This document shows, piece by piece, positions 53,723 through 62,831 of a DNA stretch of 64,000 bases. Both the position numbers and the translations under genes were made by a program. The notes beneath the pieces were generated by a model. It had not been told where the DNA came from and searched no databases. It saw only the letters and a program-made list of their open reading frames with translations. The DNA comes from Paenalicyclobacillus mengziensis (GTDB lineage: Bacteria > Bacillota > Bacilli > Alicyclobacillales > Alicyclobacillaceae): the NCBI RefSeq assembly GCF_017298635.1, contig NZ_CP071182.1, positions 4,440,001 through 4,504,000 on the forward strand, written 5' to 3'. Within the stretch, counting starts at the first letter, position 1; each line of letters opens with the position of its first letter.

Positions 53723-54707
53723 CTATGGGATAATCCGATAGCTCGGATACTCCCTCATCGAGACAGCCAACTCCATCGCTGTCATACTATCTCGTGCACT
53801 AGACATGTACATGTTTGAACCAAACACCCACGTCAACGACGTACTCGGACCGTTGGCTGCAGGGGGATTCACCTGCATGACGCCGGTCGTCATCGGCAAA
53901 AAATTTACGTGAAGATAACTCACGACACGCTTGATCTCGTTTTTCATATCAGATGACATCCCATACACATCGATGGTCCATTTTCCCTCATGCCACTCTG
54001 TGACACTGTATCCTGAGGGAACGTTATCAGCTTTGTAAGGGTACATCCTCCCCGTGATGCCAGAACCGAGATCAACTTTAACTCCGGATTTTGTTTGGTC
54101 GATTGGGAAGTCATTTCTTACGGCTTGTAATGCCTGCATCGCTTGTGTGGCTGAGGTATACGATTGCCCGGCAAAAGTAGCAACATCGGCGTTTGGGCCA
54201 AGCTGTGCCAATGATGGATCGTTCATGGGCAGAGCTTGAGCTGTCGAATAAAGATCTACGCTGTAATCGTTCGGGGACGATGCAGCTTCTACACTGATGG
54301 CTTTCGCATTTGGTTGAAACGTGGGCAACGTCGGTGCAAACAACGGCATCTTGGTTCCCTGCTGAACATACTTCATCGCGTCGACAATGGAATTCGAGAA
54401 ACGAATGGTCGTATTGGTATGTATGCACAGAATTGGTAGCAGTGCCGTTACTGGAGGCGACGCTATTGTCAGTGTTACTCACCACGCCGTTGTTCGTGTT
54501 GTTGGCTACACTGTTGGATGGGGTGCTCACGTTGTTTCCTCGAGAATTCGTTGCTGCACCTATGGCTGTGTTGCTGGCAGCGTTTGTTACGCGGTTCGTG
54601 TCGGTACTTGATGCAGCATTTGCACACCCTGCTAACAGACTAGTTACCAATGTGACGATTAATAGGGTTACAGTAACTTTCGTGCGCTCCACCTCCTCAT
54701 GGAGCAC
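53723..54707 (-). pseudogene. Frameshifted lipoprotein gene
   Basis: The upstream frame (54707 to about 54420) encodes a signal peptide with lipobox LLAGC and an Asn/Ser/Thr-rich linker. It then breaks into a frame that runs on as unrelated sequence to 54111. The downstream frame (to 53723) continues with NTTIRFSNSIVDAMKYVQQ and a globular domain of about 220 residues. Removing one copy of the duplicated TATG at 54418-54425 joins the two parts in frame. It is therefore either a recent knock-out or a slippage-switched gene. The product family is unknown. Confidence 0.75.
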
Positions 54708-54756
54708 TTATCCAATGACAAGCAGTGTCTGTTCCATGGATACTCGTAACCTGCTG

Positions 54757-55572
54757 CTATAATTCAAAATTTCCTCGCTTTGCGACAAACCATGGGTTCA
54801 ACAAGTTTTCCTTGTTATAGGTTAAGCGCTCTCCGGAATCCACTTGAACCACCTTGCCGCCTGACTGTTCGACAACCACCTGACCTGCACAAGTGTCCCA
54901 TTCCATCGTAGGTGCAAACCTCGGATAGACATCGGCTTTACCTTCTGCAACCAGGCACAATTTCAAAGAACTGCCGGCTGATTTGATGTTGACACGCCCG
55001 TACTTCAGCCTAACTTCATTCACATACTCCTCTGTCTCAGGGGACATATGAGACCTACTAGCAACCACGTAAACCGTATCGCCACTGGTGTCTATCGGCA
55101 ATCGAACCGCCTCCGCGTTTACATCACCGCTCATGTGCTTTCGAGCTTCTTCCACTTTGAAAGAACCGGTGCCTACTGCGGCGTAATAGATTACATCTAA
55201 AACCGGTGCATAGATGACACCTAAAACAGGGACACCGCGATGAACCAAGGCGATGTTAACGGTGAATTCACCATTCCTTTTAATAAATTCCTTGGTTCCA
55301 TCTAGCGGGTCAACAACCCAAACACTGTCCCAACTTTCCCGCTCACGATATGGCTGGTGTTTACCTTCTTCACTAAGCACAGGTACTCCCTCGTTTAATT
55401 TTGCTAGTCCCGCCGCAATGACTCGGTGAGATTTCTTATCTGCCAGCGTTAATGGCGATTTGTCCTGCTTTTGTTCAATCTCGAAATCCCCAGAGTCATA
55501 CACATCCAAAATTTCTCGCCCGGCTTCAACGGCGATTTTTATAACGTCTCGTACGTCGACTCCAGATAACAA
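54757..55572 (-). CDS. cysQ: 3'(2'),5'-bisphosphate nucleotidase, CysQ-like
   Basis: A 271-residue lithium-sensitive phosphatase of the inositol-monophosphatase fold. It should hydrolyse PAP to AMP, protecting sulfate assimilation. Metal-site blocks LSEEG, VDPLDGTKEF and MEWDTCAGQVVVEQSGG are intact. The start is TTG at 55572 with GGAGG 7 nt upstream. It lies next to the IS copy inserted at 55605. Confidence 0.88.
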   Translation of the reverse strand: MLSGVDVRDVIKIAVEAGREILDVYDSGDFEIEQKQDKSPLTLADKKSHRVIAAGLAKLNEGVPVLSEEGKHQPYRERESWDSVWVVDPLDGTKEFIKRNGEFTVNIALVHRGVPVLGVIYAPVLDVIYYAAVGTGSFKVEEARKHMSGDVNAEAVRLPIDTSGDTVYVVASRSHMSPETEEYVNEVRLKYGRVNIKSAGSSLKLCLVAEGKADVYPRFAPTMEWDTCAGQVVVEQSGGKVVQVDSGERLTYNKENLLNPWFVAKRGNFEL

Positions 55573-55604
55573 CTTCTCGCCTCCAAAAACTTGTTTATCA
55601 TAAT

Positions 55605-56697
55605 ATTACCTCATGCGTTATGCAGTTGCTGTATGAATTTGGAATTCGTCCGCATTAAAAACTTTACGAAAATAGAAAGAAGTACTTGACTTTTTCAAAA
55701 CACCCTAACAATCGCCGAGAAGGCTGACTGCCTATCTCTTAGCGATTGGGTGAAAATCATGGCTCGTCGGTGCAGATGCTCCAGGCAGTTCGGAAACAGG
55801 TCACATGTCGCCTGTGGGTCGTTATGGATCGTTGGTACTTCAGCAAACCATTCCTGCTCCAGTGTGAATCAGAGAACTTTGACTGGGTAACGAAGGCCAA
55901 ACGCAACACACAGTTATTTCGTAAGATGATTGAACCTGGCACCGGACGTGAACGCTTTGTACCGATCCGTCCCAAGCAGCTCATTCAAGAAGCCTATTCA
56001 CTGCTCATGGTACAAAAGGGTGTGGATGTCGCCTCCGTGGCTTGCGAAAACATCTACGTAAAAATGCCGATACCTTCCGTGACTCGGCGAGGCAAACCAT
56101 GTACGAAAATGAAATACACACACGTTGCCGCCGTGGTGGGTAAACGTATGAAGCAAAACAACAACAAAGCAACTACGGAATCAACGCCACCGGTGAATCG
56201 TAGCGAGTTCGAGACAGATGACGTGGCTGCAGAGTACAAAGGAGCGTACCTACTGCTCAGCAACCGTTACGATGCACCATCTGAAGTGATGGGTGCATGG
56301 CTCAAGCGTTGGCGCATTGAAGTCTTGTTCCGAACGGCAAAGCAAGAACTCGGAATGCTGAACTGTCATTCGCCGAACGAAAATCACATCCACGCCCACA
56401 TGACATTGCTCTTTACGGCTGAAACGCTCGTGCGCTACCTACACTGGGAACAAAAAACAGCGGGCGAAGAAGATTGCACCCACGGCCAAGTGATCCGCAA
56501 TCTACTCTGCATCCGCTGTCGTACGCGTCAAGCCGCTCCACAATACGAGCAAGACTCGATCGCAATCGATCTTGACACAACAGCAGAACCTTTTGCAACA
56601 CTCATCCAGAAGTTTTGGCCAACAAGGTTGGAACTGAGATGGTTCGAATCTACCAGTACCCAATTATTGAGAGCAACTGCATAACGCATGATTACCT
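55605..56697 (+). mobile_element. IS4-family element, internal-deletion derivative (copy 1)
   Basis: Perfect 19-bp terminal repeats CATGCGTTATGCAGTTGCT (from 55612) and its complement (ending 56690), flanked by a 7-bp target duplication ATTACCT (55605-55611 and 56691-56697). The element is 1079 bp. Compared with copy 2 about 590 bp are missing right after the transposase start codon, with the join at ATGGCTCGT/CGGTGCAG. By adding the two copies, an intact element would be about 1.67 kb. Confidence 0.88.
55746..56684 (+). pseudogene. IS4-family transposase, C-terminal part
   Basis: 312 codons encoding the second catalytic Asp (WVVMDRWYFSKP) and the Glu region WRIEVLFRTAKQELG of a DDE transposase, but not the first Asp block (ALDDTHAPH), which copy 2 keeps. 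The element's own ATG at 55759 is out of frame with this part. It cannot make active transposase. Confidence 0.87.
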
Positions 56698-56717
56698 GAT
56701 TATAAACACTGAGTCCT

Positions 56718-56752
56718 AAAAGGGGAGCCCGCCTCTTGCGGGCTCCCCTTTT
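56718..56752. terminator. Strong bidirectional terminator
   Basis: AAAAGGGGAGCCCGC (56718-56732) pairs perfectly with its complement (56738-56752) around CTCTT, giving a T run on both strands. It ends the NlpC/P60 gene, 14 bp past its stop. Confidence 0.92.
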
Positions 56753-56766
56753 AGCCTCCAGGATTG

Positions 56767-57624
56767 TTACTTCAACACCCTTCTTGCAAATACCAGTGAA
56801 CGCCCAAACCATGCACGGTGGTTGTTCAACGATTCGACGGTGACCTTGCCACGTCCCCCGCCTTCCTGAATAATCAAGCCACTACCAATATACATGCCAA
56901 CATGACCTTGACCGTTAGGCTCGGAGGCATTCGCAAAGAATAGCAAATCTCCCGGTTGCAGATATTTGGTCTTGTCAGTTTTGTCAATCGTTACTGGTGT
57001 ACCAACGTGAAAGCGTTGATAGACGGATGAGCCTGAAAAGTGAATTCCAAGGGATGTCTTGTATGTCCAGGCCACGAAGTTTGAACAGTCGAATCCGTCA
57101 CGTCCGTTCACTGGCGCGTAGTTAGGGACTTGGTGTCCCCACCAGTACCGAACGCCGAGTTGCGTCAATGCTGTTTTAATCAAGGCCTTTTGTTGTACAG
57201 TGTCTCCCGACAGGTTGATTATGGCCGATGTGCCATTTCCAGCAGTAACGTGAATCACGTCTTGTGACGGCGCTGGCGTCGAAGTAGTTGTTCGAATTGA
57301 TTGTGGTGCCGGTGCTGTTGTTGCGGCTGGTTTCAACGTGGTGACGTTTGCGACATGCGTATAGTTGCTGTTCGTAGTGATGTAGACATCACGTCCATTG
57401 ATATCAATCTCGTACCAATAAGCGTCCGCCTTCTTGATAAGGGGTGCTTCTTGTCCAAGTTCAAGGCGCCCTAACACTGGACTTGACAGTTTTGCTTCGC
57501 TGTGGTAAGAAACCCAGCCGTGATTCGTCTCGACGACGTGATGAGCGGTTGCCGCAAAAACAGTTGGAGTCAATAGTGCGAAAGCGGTCATTCCTGCAAT
57601 GGTTAGGCGTTGGATGGGGTTCAT
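56767..57624 (-). CDS. Secreted NlpC/P60 endopeptidase with SH3-like domain
   Basis: 285 residues: a signal peptide (MNPIQRLTIAGMTAFALL...), an SH3-like domain (about 30-100), a Thr/Pro/Ala linker and a C-terminal NlpC/P60 domain. The catalytic Cys in DGFDCSNFV and the His in GHVGMYIG are present. It cleaves peptidoglycan stem peptides. The ATG at 57624 has AAGGAG upstream; the longer frame to 57822 has no site. Confidence 0.9.
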   Translation of the reverse strand: MNPIQRLTIAGMTAFALLTPTVFAATAHHVVETNHGWVSYHSEAKLSSPVLGRLELGQEAPLIKKADAYWYEIDINGRDVYITTNSNYTHVANVTTLKPAATTAPAPQSIRTTTSTPAPSQDVIHVTAGNGTSAIINLSGDTVQQKALIKTALTQLGVRYWWGHQVPNYAPVNGRDGFDCSNFVAWTYKTSLGIHFSGSSVYQRFHVGTPVTIDKTDKTKYLQPGDLLFFANASEPNGQGHVGMYIGSGLIIQEGGGRGKVTVESLNNHRAWFGRSLVFARRVLK

Positions 57625-58136
57625 CGAATTCTCTCCTTGGTAAATAAGCTGGTTGTTGTGTGAAAAAGTGGTTTGTCTAGTAATCACCCAAAGACAGATA
57701 GACATTGTGCCGGGAGAGATACGTTCTACCGCTACAGAGAATTCCTCCCATATATGCTTGATTCGTCCGCGGCAAGGAGAAACCTTCCGGTAATAGTTTC
57801 CCCGCTTGGTGTACATATCCACACGGAGGAGTTTGCTTAGGATGGACTAGGATGACAGGAGTAGCGACTGAGGAGAAAACGCTCTTTTGCAGTTGGGGTC
57901 AAGAGGCAGGTCAAAAAAGCTATCTGAAACGCTTTTACGGGGGGAGAAATGGATTTGACACGAGATTTTCCTGCGTTGGCAGTCATCATACCGATGCTAG
58001 GTTAGGAGTCCGACAAATGTCGCGTAACTTTCCCGTCCGTTTTAGGCAACTATCCAATCCAAATTATTGGCTTCTGTCATACCTATAGGCTTATAGGCTT
58101 AGAATTTTATCTGAAGTTGTCGAGGAGGACACCGAA
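57625..58136. other. Intergenic region
   Basis: Promoter regions of the divergent NlpC/P60 and coat-like genes. A 78-codon frame at 57852-58088 has poor coding signals and was not accepted. A short TATAGGCT duplication lies near 58083-58098. Nothing else is seen. Confidence 0.45.
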
Positions 58137-58430
58137 TTGAATCCCTTTCGTCAGATGGTTCCACCAACGCCAGGAGGACTCCCTCACATGCCAGGCCAAA
58201 TGCCACCGATGATACCGTCGGAATACCAACCGCCTCACTACGACCAAGAACACGCGTCTCCGTACCACTATTCACATCCTTATTATCTGCACGAAGAGCG
58301 GCTTACTCGTCATGAACGTCGACTCAAAAGACTGGAGCGTAGACAGACGTCGCTAGAACAGCGAATACAACAACTAGAGCAAAACCGAAAACAAACGAGA
58401 GGAGTCGATGATGGTTCGGTCGACCTTTGA
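58137..58430 (+). CDS. Pro/His/Tyr-rich coiled-coil protein, spore-coat-like
   Basis: A 97-residue protein starting at TTG with GAGGAGG 8 nt upstream. Residues 1-50 are rich in Pro, Met, His and Tyr; residues 53-88 form a charged coiled coil (RHERRLKRLERRQ...). Spore coat and exosporium proteins often have this composition, but no family is assigned. A perfect hairpin follows. Confidence 0.7.
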   Translation: MNPFRQMVPPTPGGLPHMPGQMPPMIPSEYQPPHYDQEHASPYHYSHPYYLHEERLTRHERRLKRLERRQTSLEQRIQQLEQNRKQTRGVDDGSVDL

Positions 58431-58451
58431 CGATGATATCAAAGGGCGGTT

Positions 58452-58487
58452 GACATCCTCCTCTGCCAGCAGGCAGAGGAGGATGTC
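58452..58487 (+). terminator. 16-bp perfect hairpin after the coat-like gene
   Basis: GACATCCTCCTCTGCC (58452-58467) pairs with its complement (58472-58487) around AGCA. A weak TTATAG follows. The arm contains CCTCCTCT, which could also mask or mimic a ribosome binding site. Confidence 0.65.
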
Positions 58488-58707
58488 TTATAGAATGGGT
58501 CTGCTGCATATAAATGACCACTGTGCTGCTCTCGACCTGGTTCTTTAACAAGGTCGTGACGGAAAGGTGATAACATTGGTGAAAAGGACGAACGGACGAA
58601 TATCGAGATGGCAAGGACGGGTGGGAGCATATCTAAAGCGGTGTCTATCGTGGGTACTTCAAAACAAAGTCCCCGTCCCAACACCGTAACAAACTAGGTG
58701 CAGAACC

Positions 58708-58866
58708 ATGAAAGTCCTCGTGACAGGGGCTAACGGGCAACTAGCCTGCTCAGGCGCCTTCATGTGTGAATCGCCATCCAGTTCTTTGAGCCTGGACAAG
58801 GGAAAGTTACCATCTGATTGGGGGTCACTGCCCGGAGTTAAGCGAAGGTTTGTAACTGAAATTTGA
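58708..58866 (+). pseudogene. Remnant of an rmlD-like SDR gene
   Basis: The frame opens MKVLVTGANGQLA, the N terminus of dTDP-4-dehydrorhamnose reductases and similar epimerases, then changes to unrelated sequence and stops after 52 codons. It is most likely the 5' scar of a deleted sugar-nucleotide gene. Confidence 0.55.
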
Positions 58867-58878
58867 CTTTAGACTTCA

Positions 58879-60078
58879 CTAGTGTTGTACCGCGAATACA
58901 GGTTCTGCTTCCAACTTGCGGTTGAAGAAAATCATGACTGCATTGATGACTAAGATTAGCATTGTGACGTAAAAGACATTTTTAATTCCGTAAGCGGCAG
59001 CTACGCTGCTGCCAAGAAGCGGACCAAGCAGGTTTCCTAAAAATGTAGATGCAGAATTAATGCCAAATGCGGTTGCCAGTAATTCCGGAGGGGCCTTCTT
59101 TTTCACTAACACATTGAGGGAAGGTATCATGCCACCGATAAATAGTCCAAGCAGGAACCGTCCCACCAATAACACCCCGATGTTTCCCGCCAGAGCTTGT
59201 GGTACGTACATCACTGCCGCGGCGCAAGTGGCCAAAATTAGGACTTTACGTTGCCCTATTTTATCTCCCAATCTTCCGAGAGTCGGGGCGCCAACCAGGT
59301 TTGCCATCCCCGTAATGGAAACGACAAGACCTGCAATGAGTGCCAAGTGTGGTCCCGTGTACAATGTCTTTGCGTAAATGGTAACAATCGGCTCAATACT
59401 CATCATGCCAACCTGGATGAATGTAGAAGCAATAAACACCGGGAACAATGGCCTTAATTGTCCGATACCGCTGGTTTGTCCTTTCGTCCGAACGACTGGC
59501 TCATGATGCTCATGAACAAATAACATCACAATCACACTCGCAATCAGCAACATGCCGCCTGTGCAGAAGAATACACCGCGAAAGCCGATTGCTTCAGCGA
59601 GTGCACCGCCAATGAGGGGGCCGATGAGGTTGCCTGCAATCGCACCAGTCTGAAGTGTCCCCAGCGCTCGGCCAGACTCCTCGTTCGGCGTGATGGAAGC
59701 CTGCAGAGATACAGACATAGATATAAAGCCGGAAAAAATGCCGTTGAAGAGGCGAAGCAATAGGAGTTCCCAGACTGCACCGACTGCCCCCATGAGGGCC
59801 GTGACAACGCCCATTCCAATTCCTGCACGAAGCAGCATAATTTTACGCCCATGCTTATCTGCAAAGGCCCCCCATATCGGTTGAAAGAAAACAGAGGTCA
59901 CAAATTGGGCTGAAAACACCCACCCTGACCACCGCTCCATCGCGGCAAGATTATGAATTCCAAGCTTTTCAATGTATAGCGGCAGAAACGGAATCACCAG
60001 ACTCATACCAGCTGTTACAGTAAAGTTTGCTGCCCAGAGAATCCAAAGCGTGCGTCTCCAATTCATATTCGTACTCAT
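58879..60078 (-). CDS. MFS multidrug transporter, DHA1 family
   Basis: A 399-residue, 12-helix exporter. Motif A reads GAFADKHGRKIMLL and motif C includes GPLIGGALAEAIGF, marking a proton antiporter for drugs. The ATG at 60078 has GGAAGAGGG 6 nt upstream. It is intact despite lying among decayed genes. Substrate unknown. Confidence 0.88.
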   Translation of the reverse strand: MSTNMNWRRTLWILWAANFTVTAGMSLVIPFLPLYIEKLGIHNLAAMERWSGWVFSAQFVTSVFFQPIWGAFADKHGRKIMLLRAGIGMGVVTALMGAVGAVWELLLLRLFNGIFSGFISMSVSLQASITPNEESGRALGTLQTGAIAGNLIGPLIGGALAEAIGFRGVFFCTGGMLLIASVIVMLFVHEHHEPVVRTKGQTSGIGQLRPLFPVFIASTFIQVGMMSIEPIVTIYAKTLYTGPHLALIAGLVVSITGMANLVGAPTLGRLGDKIGQRKVLILATCAAAVMYVPQALAGNIGVLLVGRFLLGLFIGGMIPSLNVLVKKKAPPELLATAFGINSASTFLGNLLGPLLGSSVAAAYGIKNVFYVTMLILVINAVMIFFNRKLEAEPVFAVQH

Positions 60079-60231
60079 ACAAAACCCTCTTCCACATGGG
60101 GGCACAATCTGTGGACGCAAAGTAAGCCACCAAACACAGAGTCAGCCGCGTAACTTCTCAACCCTAGCAACCTATCGTCTCATACAACCTAGTCTCTACT
60201 GCGCAATTTGACCACTCACTGACTGCGAGAC

Positions 60232-60274
60232 CCAAAAATAACACCACGGTCATCGATGGTACATGACCGTGGTG
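60232..60274 (-). terminator. Terminator downstream of the tRNA remnant
   Basis: CACCACGGTCAT (60242-60253) pairs with ATGACCGTGGTG (60263-60274); on the minus strand TTATTTTTGGG follows. Well placed to end a tRNA transcript. Confidence 0.85.
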
Positions 60275-60285
60275 ATTACACTTTA

Positions 60286-60342
60286 TGGAGCGGGTGATGG
60301 ACATCGAACCCACGCTACCAGCCTGGAAGGCTGAACGCCCGC
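60286..60342 (-). pseudogene. tRNA-Gly(UCC) remnant lacking the D arm
   Basis: 57 nt. The 5' acceptor arm GCGGGCG pairs with CACCCGC except for one C-A mismatch. The anticodon hairpin has CAGC/GCTG arms around CTTCCAG (anticodon TCC). The T arm GTGGG-TTCGATG-TCCAT and an encoded CCA end are present. The acceptor runs almost straight into the anticodon stem, so about 17 nt of D arm are missing. Probably inactive. Confidence 0.75.
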
Positions 60343-60414
60343 AAAAAACAATATATCACGCCACTTAGTCCTTTGCAACAAAACATCATCTGATAATCCC
60401 CGAAATCTTACATA

Positions 60415-61161
60415 TTATTCCAACGTTTCATAAGGGTACAGGTCCATTGATGTAAACAAAAAAACCACCAGGAATGGTTTGCTGAAGTACCAACGATCCA
60501 TAACGACCCACAGGCGACATGTGACCTGTTTCCGAACTGCCTGGAGCATCTGCACCGCGAGGTCGAGTTTCGATTGCTTCTTGTCGGCGTCGTTTTCAGG
60601 CTTCGTCCAGATGGCATAGGACCAAGGATATTCAAGTCCGTTGCTGCGAACAGCGTGCAAGACCACAATGTTCATCGCCCAGGTGTACACCTTATTCGAA
60701 CTGTCGTAGAGCCAGTAGAGAAACGGGATACCCTTGGCATATGGGTGTGGCGCATGGGTATCGTCCAGTGCAAGCACATCCCCGTCCGCAAGAGCTGTGT
60801 CCGGGTCTTCTTGAAGCCGGGCAGTGCGGTTTTGGTTAAACATGTCCCACTGATAAAACCCCGTCAGGAACCGGCTCAAGGTTGATTGGGTAACATGTTG
60901 AATGCCTGTCATGTGCTGTAGCAAGCTGTCCTTGTTGAAAAATGAAGCAAGCGAATTGACGGATTGGCAGCGCTGAATCAGCCCAACGACATAGACAAAA
61001 GCGAGAACCCAGGTAGCGATACCCCGAACCTTAAATATGCCAGAGCGTGACAGCAGAAGGGAAATGTCAAAGCGATCCCATAACGTACGTAAAACAGGGG
61101 CACCGCCGATATTGCTGAAAGACGACAACTCCTTAAACTCTGGTTTACATAAACGAGCCAT
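60415..61161 (-). pseudogene. IS4-family transposase, N-terminal part
   Basis: The frame opens MARLCKPEFKELSSF and includes the first catalytic Asp block VLALDDTHAPHPYAKG and the second (VVMDRWYFSKPFL). It then leaves transposase sequence and ends about 18 codons later. The Glu domain is lost. GTG at 61170 is an alternative start. Confidence 0.85.
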
Positions 61162-61311
61162 GATTTTCACCCAATCGCTAAGAGATAGGCAGTCAGATGC
61201 CTTCTCGGCGATTGTTGGGGTGTTTTGAAAAAGTCAAGTACTTCTTTCTATTTTCGTAAAGTTTTTAATGTGGACGAATGCCAAATTCATACAGCAAATG
61301 CATAACGCATG
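60469..61311 (-). mobile_element. IS4-family element truncated at its 3' end (copy 2)
   Basis: The left terminal repeat (61293-61311) differs from copy 1 by one base. The homologous leader and transposase 5' part follow, and similarity to copy 1 ends at 60469. No right terminal repeat is present. The last 89 bp (60469-60557) are identical to 55768-55856 in inverse orientation. Confidence 0.85.
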
Positions 61312-61363
61312 ATTTATATATGATTTCATGTAGATATTTCATGCAAAGTAACTATTCAACATG

Positions 61364-61584
61364 TCAATGTAACACACCAAGAAACAACCATGCCGCTAAC
61401 ACCGCGCCGATGGCATTTGCCCAAGAAAATGCAGCCATCATGACTGCAGACCCCACCCGAGTGTGATAACGACCCATCCAAAGTTTTCAGCTTTAGACTG
61501 TCGGAGGACAACGCCAACAACTACACAGACACCAAATAAAACCAGCATGAATGTTCTGATTAATTTTGCAAGAAAGTCGGATGC
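61364..61584 (-). pseudogene. glpF: Remnant of a glycerol-facilitator (GlpF/aquaporin) gene
   Basis: Minus-strand translation reads ASDFLAKLIRTFMLVLFG, then a region ending GWVVITLGWGL, which is the N terminus of GlpF. A stop follows; a one-base shift continues as AVMMAAFSWANAIGAVLAA and ends. The start codon, both NPA boxes and the second half are missing. Promoter and leader elements upstream look intact. Confidence 0.65.
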
Positions 61585-61660
61585 GCGTGTACCTCTCAAT
61601 TTAAATTTCCACAAAACACTTTAAAATACTCTTTTTTTCCTTTCGTGGACAAAATATAAG

Positions 61661-61702
61661 CCACAAGCGACCTTGATGACAAATCATCAAGCAAACTTGT
61701 GG
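61661..61702 (-). promoter_or_regulatory. Leader hairpin before the glpF remnant
   Basis: Outer arms CCACAAG/CTTGTGG and inner arms CTTGATGA/TCATCAAG. On the minus strand a U-rich CTTATATTTTG follows. A terminator-like leader of this kind precedes glpF in Bacillus, where GlpP antiterminates it. Confidence 0.5.
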
Positions 61703-61772
61703 TTCTCCCAATCTCACACTAGGTATTAACTTGTGTTTACAAAAGCGAGTACTGAAACCACTTACAACGCAG

Positions 61773-61809
61773 ATCATATAAGCGTTCGTCTCTCTTGTCA
61801 ACGCTTACT
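61773..61809 (-). promoter_or_regulatory. Sigma-A promoter with overlapping cre-like site
   Basis: On the minus strand TTGACA (61796-61801), a 17-bp spacer and TATGAT (61773-61778). AGTAAGCGTTGACA (61796-61809) overlaps the -35 box and differs from the cre consensus at two positions. Confidence 0.65.
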
Positions 61810-61917
61810 TATCCTGTAGTAATTTTCCTTTATAACCCGGTGGAGACAATAGCCAGCTTGTTAGACTAGAAATGGCGCGCTCATGCTACGTCATTGCCGA
61901 CGGTGTACCTCTTGGTC

Positions 61918-62831
61918 TCATCGAGGGAAAAACATACAGAGTATGCCTAGGACCATGCCGATACTGCGCACCAGTGCGTTCAAGCCGCCGACGAGTCCGA
62001 CCTTATTCTTCGGGGCTGTGCTCATGATGTTGGAGTTGTTCGGCGATTGAAACATTCCTTGGCCGACGCCGAAGATCGCCAGGTGCAAACCCACCACCCA
62101 GACAGTGACTGACATCGACAACAGGCTCAGCATCACGAAGCCGGTCGCATTCACCGTGTGTCGCGTGCAGAACATCTTCCAGATTTAACGGCATCATTGT
62201 GTTTGTGCAAAACAGAGAAATGAACGACAGCACCGCGGCAAAGCTCGCTGTCGTGAACACACGGTTCCTGTACAGGGAGAAGTCGATCATGGGTCGCTTC
62301 GCGACTCGCTCGCTCCAGCCAAACAGGATGAGCACGAGCACGGAAACGTCGAATCCAATCAGCGTGCGATCCGATGTCCAACGCCACACCTCGGCGTTGG
62401 TCACGGTGTAGAGGAGTCCCACGATGCCGACGATAAACAGTGTTGTACCCGCGTAATCGAATGCCTGTGTGCGGCCTTGACCACGGCCGTGAGGCAACAA
62501 AAACAAGCCAAGTACGAAGCCGATGATTCCAATCGGTACATTGACCCAGAAGTTGGAGGACCGACCGAAGAAGGCGACGTTATACATCCGGCCGTGGCCT
62601 CATATGTCGGACAGTTCCCGACGAGCGGGAGTGCCGCGCAGATCGTGAGCAAATAGGCGCTCACCACCCATTGCACCACGTGCAAGGGCACGTGCAGCGA
62701 CGTGGAGATGGTCGGCAACCCGATGTTTGGATACTTCCGTCGAGCGTCGCCACGAATGTGCCGACAGCCACGTTGCCGAGAATCAACCACTTGCTCGGGT
62801 TATCTTCTGTCTGTACAGGTGATTCGCTCAC
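61918..62831 (-). pseudogene. Decayed DHA2-family MFS transporter gene
   Basis: A GTG at 62831 with AGAAGGGAG opens MSESPVQTEDNPSKWLILG. Frameshifts occur after LDGSI and near LPLVG, and an in-frame TGA follows ELSDI. Segments with NFWVNVPIGIIGF, a central hydrophobic part and GQGMFQSPNNSNIM are recognisable in different frames. Two internal deletions remove further helices. Not functional. Confidence 0.8.

Larger units (their letters stand above)
60079..60468. other. Intergenic region with tRNA remnant
   Basis: No protein gene. Contains a terminator (60232-60274) and the truncated tRNA-Gly (60286-60342). The stretch from 60343 to 60468 beside IS copy 2 shows nothing recognisable. Confidence 0.5.
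61585..61917. other. Leader and promoter of the glpF remnant
   Basis: No gene. A nested hairpin lies at 61661-61702 and the promoter with a cre-like site at 61773-61809. The rest, toward 61917, shows nothing. Confidence 0.5.

Noticed and set aside
57852-58088. 78-residue plus-strand gene
   Set aside because: No clear ribosome binding site and no protein-like pattern.
55612-61311. Composite transposon formed by two inverted IS copies
   Set aside because: Copy 2 has no right end, and copy 1 has its own target duplication, so the segment between them was not moved as a unit.
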